NCBI GenBank assembly: GCA_965198025.1
Contig: OZ240237.1
Location: forward strand, 3,224,001-3,288,000
Length of the DNA: 64,000 nt
Source: CAYWWM01 sp965198025
GTDB lineage: Bacteria; Acidobacteriota; Terriglobia; 2-12-FULL-54-10
Reading direction: 5' to 3'
Part shown: piece after piece, positions 55,604 through 64,000 of the stretch
Layout of the letters: each line of letters opens with the position of its first letter
Numbering within the stretch: position 1 is the first letter of the stretch
The notes under the pieces: generated by a model
Databases searched by the model: none
What the model was told of the DNA's origin: nothing
Seen by the model: the letters and a program-made list of their open reading frames with translations, nothing else
Program-made: the position numbers and the translations under genes

Positions 55604-55860
55604 CTTCCGAGAAACCAGGCTGTGCAGGGGCGGTGCAAATGCTGTGGAAAAGCTGTGAATGCGGTGTGGGAAGGTTCCGGGTGCAAACCGGGGTTATGTC
55701 AATTTCCACAAGTCCGGGGGGCGAGCGGGGTGTTTTCCACCCCCGGTCGAGAGTGTTCCTGTTGTGGAATCAGGAACATGCTCGGTTTTTCACGGTCGGC
55801 TCGCAATCATCATCATAAGATAGAAGTAACGAAAAATCGGATTTACACAGGGTGGACTGC
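55604..55860. other. Probable origin of replication (oriC)
   Basis: This dnaA-dnaN spacer holds several 9-mers close to the DnaA box TTATCCACA: TGTGGAAAA (55643-55651), ATTTCCACA (55702-55710), TTTTCCACC (55733-55741), TGTGGAATC (55764-55772), TTTTTCACG (55786-55794) and ATTTACACA (55841-55849). The one at 55764 is enclosed by an inverted repeat TGTTCCTG/CAGGAACA. An AT-rich segment (about 55806-55838) near dnaN could be the unwinding element. Position and clustering support oriC; function is inferred. Confidence 0.65.
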
Positions 55861-56994
55861 ATGGAGTTCTCGGTACAACGCACGGATCTGCTGAAAGAAC
55901 TGACGCTCTCGCAGGGAGTAATCGAGCGAAAGACTACCATCCCGATCCTTTCAAACCTCCTACTGGAGGCAACCGGTGAGTCATTGCGCATGACGGCGAC
56001 CGACCTGGAGCTGGGGATTCGCAGCTCGTGCGCGGCCAAGGTGAAGAAAGGCGGCTCTATGGCAGCACCGGCCAAGAAGCTGTTTGATTATGTGCGGCAG
56101 CTCGAAGAACTAGAGATCCAGTTCAAGACGGTGGAATCTGCGGGTGGAGGAGTGCTGCAGGTGACCTGCGGACGGTCGCATGTAAGGATGGCTGGCATGG
56201 CTCGGGAGAACTTTCCGGTTTTGCCCGACATGCCCGGAAGACTGGCGAGGATATCTCCGGAGTTGTTCGGGCAGATGATCCGGCGGACGGTATTCGCCAT
56301 CTCGAATGAGGAATCGCGCTACACGCTCAATGCAGGTTTGCTGCTGCTGAAACCGGAAACAATGACTATGGTGGCGACGGACGGGCACCGCTTGGCGCAC
56401 GTGGAAACAGAGACATCCAAAGACAGCGACACCGGCGTGAGCGGGGAGTTGCGCGTGCTAGTTCCAAAGAAGGCGATGACCGAGCTTTCGCGGTTGCTGG
56501 GCGACGTGGAGGAAGGAGCCTCGATCGAATTCGCCAAGGATGACAATCATCTGTTTTTCCAGATCGGAACACGGTTGCTCATCTCGCGGATGCTGAGCGG
56601 GCAATTCCCGAACTACGAAGCTGTCATGCCGAAGAACAATGATCAAAAGGTCGACCTGCCGGCAAACGCGCTCACAGCGGCAGTGAGACGGGTCTCTTTG
56701 TTCTCGGATGAACGCTCGCACGCCATCCGCCTGCAGTTGAGCAAGGACGAGGTCAAGATCTCTTCCACCGGGACAGAGGTCGGCGAAGGGGCAGAGGATA
56801 CGCTGGCCGTCAGCTATGCCGGCGAGGCGCTGGAGATGGGATTCAACTGGCAATATCTGATTGACTTCCTGGGCGCCGCGGGGGCGGAAACGATCACGTT
56901 TGAATTCAAGGACGGGCAGAGCGCAGCGCAGATGAGGCCGGAGACGGAAGAAAACCTGCAGTACCGCTACGTCGTGATGCCAATGAGAATCTGA
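55861..56994 (+). CDS. dnaN: DNA polymerase III sliding clamp (beta subunit)
   Basis: The 377-residue clamp has three repeats that form a ring: MEFSVQRTDLLKELTLSQGV and ERKTTIPILSNLLLEA open it, and the C terminus closes with LQYRYVVMPMRI, the typical M-P-M-R end. It tethers polymerase III to DNA. An ATG at 55861 with AGGGTGG upstream is chosen over a GTG 9 bp earlier. recF does not follow; gyrB begins 46 bp later. Confidence 0.97.
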   Translation: MEFSVQRTDLLKELTLSQGVIERKTTIPILSNLLLEATGESLRMTATDLELGIRSSCAAKVKKGGSMAAPAKKLFDYVRQLEELEIQFKTVESAGGGVLQVTCGRSHVRMAGMARENFPVLPDMPGRLARISPELFGQMIRRTVFAISNEESRYTLNAGLLLLKPETMTMVATDGHRLAHVETETSKDSDTGVSGELRVLVPKKAMTELSRLLGDVEEGASIEFAKDDNHLFFQIGTRLLISRMLSGQFPNYEAVMPKNNDQKVDLPANALTAAVRRVSLFSDERSHAIRLQLSKDEVKISSTGTEVGEGAEDTLAVSYAGEALEMGFNWQYLIDFLGAAGAETITFEFKDGQSAAQMRPETEENLQYRYVVMPMRI

Positions 56995-57040
56995 TTGCGC
57001 CGCGCCGTTTCTCCCAGTGCGGCAGAAGCAGGGAAAGTCT

Positions 57041-59485
<2,445 letters not shown>

Positions 59486-59538
59486 CACGCTGTGTTCGCC
59501 GCCGCCGCAATTCGTCGCCACTGTGTGATCTATCCACT

Positions 59539-59982
59539 ATGGAATTGAACGAGCAGACGCTGGAGCAAATCCTCAACCGCCAGGAAGAGAAGTTTGAGCG
59601 GGCCCTCGATCGCCAGGATGAGAAATTCAAGGGTGCCCTTGTTGACCAAGAGGAGAAATTCGAGCGCGCCCTCGGTCGCGAGCGGGAAGAATTTCAGCAA
59701 TCGCTGGATCAGCAGGGCGAGCAGCTCCAGCGCTACATGGGCGTGCAGGTAGAGGGTTTGCGCTTGCAGATTCAGTTGGTCGCCGAAGCAGTCTCCGGCA
59801 TCCAGGAACAGTTGACAGTTCTGCGTGAGTTGGTGGCCAAGAACACGGAAGATATTCAGATCATCAAGATGGAACTATCCGTCATGCGCAACGACCTCAA
59901 AGAGAAGGTCGGGCGCGAAGAATTTGCCGTCCTGGAAACTCGTGTGGCAATGCTGGAACGAGGAGGCCGGGGAAGGGCCTAA
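59539..59982 (+). CDS. Coiled-coil protein with 11-residue repeats
   Basis: The 147-residue protein is nearly all charged alpha-helix. Residues 14-70 hold about five hendecad repeats of the form x-Q-E-E-K-F-E-R-A-L-x (for example RQEEKFERALDRQDEKF and DQEEKFERALGREREEF). Later sequence (LREVAKNTEDIQ-like stretch, VMRNDLKEKVGREEFAVLET) continues the helix. No enzyme motif is seen. It lies between gyrB and pyrF, is not recognised, and may be a scaffold. Confidence 0.6.
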   Translation: MELNEQTLEQILNRQEEKFERALDRQDEKFKGALVDQEEKFERALGREREEFQQSLDQQGEQLQRYMGVQVEGLRLQIQLVAEAVSGIQEQLTVLRELVAKNTEDIQIIKMELSVMRNDLKEKVGREEFAVLETRVAMLERGGRGRA

Positions 59983-60692
59983 GTTTGCAGCGCATCGAAC
60001 GCCTTCTGCATTTCTTCCACAATATGCAATGCGGCATCTTTCGGATTGGGCGCTTGCGTGATGGGCCGGCCGACGACAAGGTAATCGGCTCCGGCGCGGA
60101 TGGCCTCGGCAGGCGTCGTGACGCGCTTCTGCTCGGCGGTGGAAGCGCCCGCGGGGCGGATGCCGGGCGTTACGATCAGGAAATCATTGCCGAGCTGTTT
60201 GCGCAACGAGGCGGCCTCCCGGCCGGAAGCGATTACGCCGTGCGCGCCTGCGCTGAGGGCTTTTCGCGCGCGACGCAGGACGAGGTCTTCCACCGGAAGA
60301 TGGATACCCGCGTCTTTGAGATCTGCGGCGTCCCAACTGGTAAGCACGGTGACGGCCAGAACTTTGAGGTCCGAGCCACGGGCGCCCTCGACAGCCGAGG
60401 CGATAGCTTTGCCTGCTTCGTGGACGGTGAAGAACGACACCCCCAGGCCCGCGGCCTGCGCGGTAGCGCGGTGAACGGTTCGTTCAATGTCCAGAAGCTT
60501 TAGGTCGAGAAAGACGCGGGTATCCTGCGAGACGAGCCATTTGACAAGGTCCGGACCAGAGGCTGTGTAGAGCTCCAGGCCGACTTTGTAGAACGAGACT
60601 ACGCCGTCCAATTGCAAGATGAGTCTCTTGGCGTCGTCCACGGAGGGAACGTCGAGGGCGATAATGAGGCGTTGCGAGGCGTTGGGGGGCAT
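59979..60692 (-). CDS. pyrF: Orotidine 5'-phosphate decarboxylase
   Basis: The 237-residue TIM-barrel enzyme makes UMP from OMP. N-terminal RLIIALDVPSVDDAKRLILQ, the catalytic DLKLLDIERTV (D-x-K-x-x-D), and VTPGIRPAG in the phosphate loop are present. The ATG at 60692 gives the normal start; a longer frame upstream runs through non-family sequence. It is the only minus-strand gene between dnaA and gyrA. Confidence 0.93.
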   Translation of the reverse strand: MPPNASQRLIIALDVPSVDDAKRLILQLDGVVSFYKVGLELYTASGPDLVKWLVSQDTRVFLDLKLLDIERTVHRATAQAAGLGVSFFTVHEAGKAIASAVEGARGSDLKVLAVTVLTSWDAADLKDAGIHLPVEDLVLRRARKALSAGAHGVIASGREAASLRKQLGNDFLIVTPGIRPAGASTAEQKRVTTPAEAIRAGADYLVVGRPITQAPNPKDAALHIVEEMQKAFDALQT

Positions 60693-60852
60693 AGCTGCGG
60701 CGCTCCGAGTGTAGCCGCTCCGGCCAGACGAGGCAACTTTAGATTGGAACAAAGGTGGGTCTCCCAGGGCACGAAACAAACTCCCTCGGACGGATAGAAT
60801 TGATTGATAAGGAAAGATGTTAGCGATTCCAGCGAAGGACTGAAGCAAGAGC

Positions 60853-63435
60853 ATGGCCGACCAGACAAACCTTCCGCCGGGAGCGCGGCAGCCTGAGCTG
60901 CCGCTGCCGAAGAACCAGATTGCGGTGAACATTGAAGACGAGATGCGGCGCTCGTATCTCGACTACGCGATGAGCGTGATCATCGGACGAGCGCTGCCGG
61001 ACGCCCGCGACGGCATGAAGCCGGTGCAGCGGCGCATTCTCTACGGCATGTACGAAGCCGGACTGCGCGCCAACCGCCCCTACCGCAAGTGCGCCAAGAT
61101 CGTCGGCGAGGTGATGGGGAACTTCCATCCGCATGGCGACGTGCCGATCTACGACGCGCTGGTGCGCATGGCGCAGGACTTCAGCATGCGCTACCCGCTG
61201 GTGGACGGCCAGGGAAACTTCGGATCGGTGGACAATGACCCGCCGGCGGCGATGCGCTATACGGAGGCGCGGCTCGATTCCATTGCCGAGCGCCTTCTGG
61301 ACGACATTGACCGCGAGACGGTGGACTTCCGGCCCAACTACGACGAGAGCACGGAGGAGCCGGAGTACCTACCGAACCGCATGCCGAATCTGCTGGTGAA
61401 CGGCGCGGAGGGCATTGCCGTCGGCATGGCGACGAAGATCCCGCCGCACAATCTGAGAGAGATCATTGACGCCACGATCCAATTGATTAAGCATCCGAAC
61501 ACACCGCTCGAAGATCTGGTGGAGATGGTCCCCGGGCCGGACTTCCCGACCGGCGGATTCATTTACGGCAAGACGGGAATTCTGGAAGCGTACCGCAACG
61601 GCCGCGGCGCCTTCGTGATGCGCGCGCGCGCCACGATCGAGCCCTCGGGCAAGGACCGCATGCGCGCACGCACCGCGATCGAGCCCTTGGACATCTCGCC
61701 CTCGGGCAAGGACCGCGAGCAGATCGTTGTGACCGAAATCCCGTACCAGGTCAACAAGGCGAAGCTGATCGAACGGGCCGCCGATCTGGTACAGGACAAA
61801 AAGATCGAAGGGATCTCCGACATCCGCGACGAGAGCGACCGCGATGGCATGCGGATTGTCTTCGAGTTGAAGCGTGGAGAGCAGGCCGAAGTGATCCTGA
61901 ACAATCTGTACAAGCACACGCAGATGCAGACCAGTTTTGGGATGATCCTGCTGGCGGTGCACAACGGGCAGCCGATCGAAATGGGGCTGTCGAAAGCCCT
62001 GCAGGTCTTCATTGATCACCGCGCCGACGTCGTGCGCCGCCGCACGCAGTATGACTTGAGGAAAGCGCGCGAGCGGGAACACATCCTGGAGGGCTACCAA
62101 GAAGCGCTGCAGAACCTGGACGCCGTGATCCAACTGATCCGGGCGTCGAAGAGCCCGGCGGAAGCGCGCCAGGGCTTGATGACGCGGTTCACGCTCAGCG
62201 AGATACAGGCCCGGGCCATTCTTGACATGCAGCTGCAGCGTCTGACAGCGCTCGAACAGGAAAAGATCGCTGAAGAGCTGCGGGAAATCCGGAAGAAGAT
62301 TCAGGGACTGGAAGAGATTCTGGCGAGCGAGCGGAAGCTGAAAGACGTGATGATCCAGGAACTGCGCGCGGTGCAGAAAGCCTTCGGCGACGAGCGGCGC
62401 ACCGAGATCGTGCAGGAGCAGGCCGAGATCAGCCTCGAAGACCTGATCCCAGTCGAGGACGTGGCGGTGACCGTGAGCCACCATGGCTATCTGAAGCGGA
62501 CACCGGTGATCACGTATCGCCAGCAGGGTCGCGGCGGCAAGGGACGCATTGGGATGCGGACGCGAGAAGAGGACTTTGTAGAGCGCATTTTCGTCGCTTC
62601 GACCCACACCTACATTCTGATCTTCACCAGCCGCGGACGAGTGCACTGGCTCAAGGTGTATGAGATTCCCGACGTCGGGACCGCGGGACGGGGCAAGAAC
62701 ATCGTGAACCTGATCAAGCTGGACCATGGCGAGAAAGTGGCCGCGTTCCTGCCGGTGAGAGAGTTCGCCGAGGACCGCTACGCCGTCATGGCCACGCGCG
62801 ACGGCGTCATCAAGAAGTGCCGGCTGTCGGAATTCTCCAATCCGATGTCGCGCGGCATCATCGCCGTCTCGCTCGACGAAGGTGACGAGCTGATCTGGGT
62901 CGGCGAGACTACCGGGGAACAGTTCATTTTCCTGGGCACGCACGAAGGCAAGGCCATCCGCTTCCCGGAGACCGACGTGCGGCCGATGGGCCGCCAAGCG
63001 CGCGGCGTTCGCGCCATGACACTCGGGAAGAAAGATTACCTGATCGGCATGGCGGCGGTGGGAGCCGCCGGGGAAGCCGGCTGGATTCTGACTGTAACCG
63101 AGAACGGCTTCGGCAAGCGCACCAAACTCACCAAATACCGCATCCAGTCACGCCGCGGCAAGGGAATCATCAACCTCAAGACCACCACCAGTAAAGGCAA
63201 GGTCGTCGGGATTATCCATGTCACGGACGAGAGCGAGGTCATCATCATTACACAGCAGGGCAAGCTCATCCGGCTTGAGGCGAGCGACATCCGCTCTGCC
63301 GGGCGCAGCACCCAGGGCGTGCGTCTGCTCCGCATCACAGAGGGCGAGAATGACCGCATCGCCGCTGCCTGTCTCATCCCTGAGTCGGAAGAGAGCGGCA
63401 ACGGCGGGGAAGAAAAACCGCCGCTGGTGCAGTGA
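60853..63435 (+). CDS. gyrA: DNA gyrase subunit A
   Basis: The 860-residue subunit has the N-terminal IEDEMRRSYLDYAMSVIIGR, the active-site tyrosine in PPAAMRYTEARL, and the beta-pinwheel C-terminal domain with the GyrA-box-like QGRGGKG. At residues 256-288 an in-frame tandem duplication of about 15 residues appears (RARATIEPSGKDR then RARTAIEPLDISPSGKDR) where most GyrA have one short copy. It forms the A2B2 gyrase with GyrB. The gene is complete, with 418 bp from pyrF. Confidence 0.97.
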   Translation: MADQTNLPPGARQPELPLPKNQIAVNIEDEMRRSYLDYAMSVIIGRALPDARDGMKPVQRRILYGMYEAGLRANRPYRKCAKIVGEVMGNFHPHGDVPIYDALVRMAQDFSMRYPLVDGQGNFGSVDNDPPAAMRYTEARLDSIAERLLDDIDRETVDFRPNYDESTEEPEYLPNRMPNLLVNGAEGIAVGMATKIPPHNLREIIDATIQLIKHPNTPLEDLVEMVPGPDFPTGGFIYGKTGILEAYRNGRGAFVMRARATIEPSGKDRMRARTAIEPLDISPSGKDREQIVVTEIPYQVNKAKLIERAADLVQDKKIEGISDIRDESDRDGMRIVFELKRGEQAEVILNNLYKHTQMQTSFGMILLAVHNGQPIEMGLSKALQVFIDHRADVVRRRTQYDLRKAREREHILEGYQEALQNLDAVIQLIRASKSPAEARQGLMTRFTLSEIQARAILDMQLQRLTALEQEKIAEELREIRKKIQGLEEILASERKLKDVMIQELRAVQKAFGDERRTEIVQEQAEISLEDLIPVEDVAVTVSHHGYLKRTPVITYRQQGRGGKGRIGMRTREEDFVERIFVASTHTYILIFTSRGRVHWLKVYEIPDVGTAGRGKNIVNLIKLDHGEKVAAFLPVREFAEDRYAVMATRDGVIKKCRLSEFSNPMSRGIIAVSLDEGDELIWVGETTGEQFIFLGTHEGKAIRFPETDVRPMGRQARGVRAMTLGKKDYLIGMAAVGAAGEAGWILTVTENGFGKRTKLTKYRIQSRRGKGIINLKTTTSKGKVVGIIHVTDESEVIIITQQGKLIRLEASDIRSAGRSTQGVRLLRITEGENDRIAAACLIPESEESGNGGEEKPPLVQ

Positions 63436-63470
63436 AGGTTTGCGGTTTTGGGTACCGATAGAGGTGTAAA

Positions 63471-64000
63471 TTGTTGGTATTCGTTGACGAAAGTTATCGC
63501 AAGGCTGGGGAGCCAAACGCCAAGAGTACATTTGTAGCAGTTCTCATTCAAGAAGACATCTATCGTGATTTCGACACAAAGCTTTTCCAACTCAAGCGTG
63601 CCTTTTGGAAAGTTGAGAACTCCTACGATTTCGAGCTAAAGGGACGTCTCCTGCTTAGTAAGCGGGCACTTACTTTGCCAAAGAATCGAGAGTTTATCTC
63701 GCAATTGATTTTTCTGTGCAAAGAAGTCAGAACGGTTTTATTCGCAGTCGTGCAGGACGGCACAATTACCCTTGCCAGCGAAAGTAATCGCCTGCCCAAT
63801 CTCTATAGAGCGTTGCTATGGCGTGTCAACACCTTCATGCAAAAAAGCTTTTCTCAAGATCGGGCCGTCTTTTTCTTTGACGGGATTGACCAGGCGACAA
63901 ACCGTAAGGTTGCAATCAGCTTTAACAATTTTATGCAAAGACATCGCTGGGGTAGAGAATACCAAAACATAATTCCAACTCCGTTCTTTTGCGACTCAGA
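63471..64000 (+). CDS. DUF3800 domain-containing protein (partial at right edge)
   Basis: The visible 176 residues begin LLVFVDESYRKAGEPNAKST and have the RNase H-like DUF3800 pattern: FVDES at the N terminus, YDFELKGRLLLSKR, VFFFDGIDQATNRKVAISFN and NIIPTPFFCDS. A TTG at 63471 (GAGGTG 4 bp upstream) or 63474 starts it; no ATG is available. DUF3800 proteins are predicted nucleases common in defence and mobile islands. Its G+C content is much lower than gyrA, so a new acquired region probably begins here. Confidence 0.75.
   Translation, partial: MLVFVDESYRKAGEPNAKSTFVAVLIQEDIYRDFDTKLFQLKRAFWKVENSYDFELKGRLLLSKRALTLPKNREFISQLIFLCKEVRTVLFAVVQDGTITLASESNRLPNLYRALLWRVNTFMQKSFSQDRAVFFFDGIDQATNRKVAISFNNFMQRHRWGREYQNIIPTPFFCDS

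Noticed and set aside
55800..55860. DnaA-trio repeats in the AT-rich part of the origin
   Set aside because: The ATCATCATCAT run does not match the required trio pattern in the right orientation.
61369..62997. Long minus-strand frame opposite gyrA
   Set aside because: His/Leu-rich shadow of gyrA, no family features.

Overview
The window is a stretch of a high-GC bacterial chromosome around the replication origin, most likely from an acidobacterium. The main taxonomic pointers are two tandem VWFA-related secreted proteins of the type typical of Acidobacteria (24699-27114), an NGN-repeat beta-propeller fragment at the left edge, and a remnant of a Solibacter-type VPVTVTVGG C-terminal domain (21219-21317). 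The placement is inference from family knowledge; no 16S gene is present.

Layout, left to right. 1-5.3 kb: a partial propeller protein, an aldo/keto reductase, ddl, then two gene remnants (glyoxalase-like and arginase) next to a structured 169-bp repeat with TTAA flanks, and an AmpG-like MFS transporter. 5.35-7.64 kb: a low-GC foreign-looking cassette of two overlapping genes, a double-domain dCTP deaminase and a GNAT-ASCH fusion. 7.7-13.1 kb: asnS, a CbiX-like chelatase, DUF1802, a chromate transporter and an APC permease. 13.1-17.9 kb: the conserved rpmH-rnpA-yidD-yidC-khpB-mnmE cluster. 18-24.5 kb: a second MITE-like element, a HEAT-repeat protein, a sugar-phosphate transferase, a secreted methyltransferase, vapBC with a palindromic operator, and pyk. 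24.7-30.6 kb: tandem VWFA proteins and two ammonium transporters. 31.2-37.4 kb: a PPOX/FMN protein, ruvX, mltG and a possible Lol-like lipoprotein-handling module (LolB-like lipoprotein, FtsX-type permease, ATPase, LolA-like protein) that is interrupted by the second copy of the TTAA repeat. 37.4-45.2 kb: polA, a repeat-rich gap with decayed genes, and an ATPase-permease-adaptor export operon. 45.3-52.4 kb: the RNase P RNA gene, an AMIN amidase with an 11-bp homopolymer, a lytic transglycosylase, alaS and recX. 52.5-53.9 kb: a low-GC DUF433/PIN-like toxin-antitoxin pair and a small basic protein. 54.0-63.4 kb: dnaA, the likely oriC, dnaN, gyrB, a coiled-coil protein, pyrF (reverse) and gyrA. 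From 63471 a low-GC DUF3800 gene begins and runs off the right edge.

The core genes cover replication initiation and topology (dnaA, dnaN, gyrAB, polA), RNA maturation (rnpA, rnpB), membrane-protein insertion (yidC, yidD) and envelope building (ddl, mltG, amidase, transglycosylase). recF is not between dnaN and gyrB, and the rpmH cluster lies about 41 kb from dnaA rather than next to it. The most interesting accessory unit is the dCTP deaminase plus GNAT-ASCH cassette, a possible nucleotide-targeting defence module. No tRNA, rRNA, CRISPR array or complete insertion sequence was recognised.
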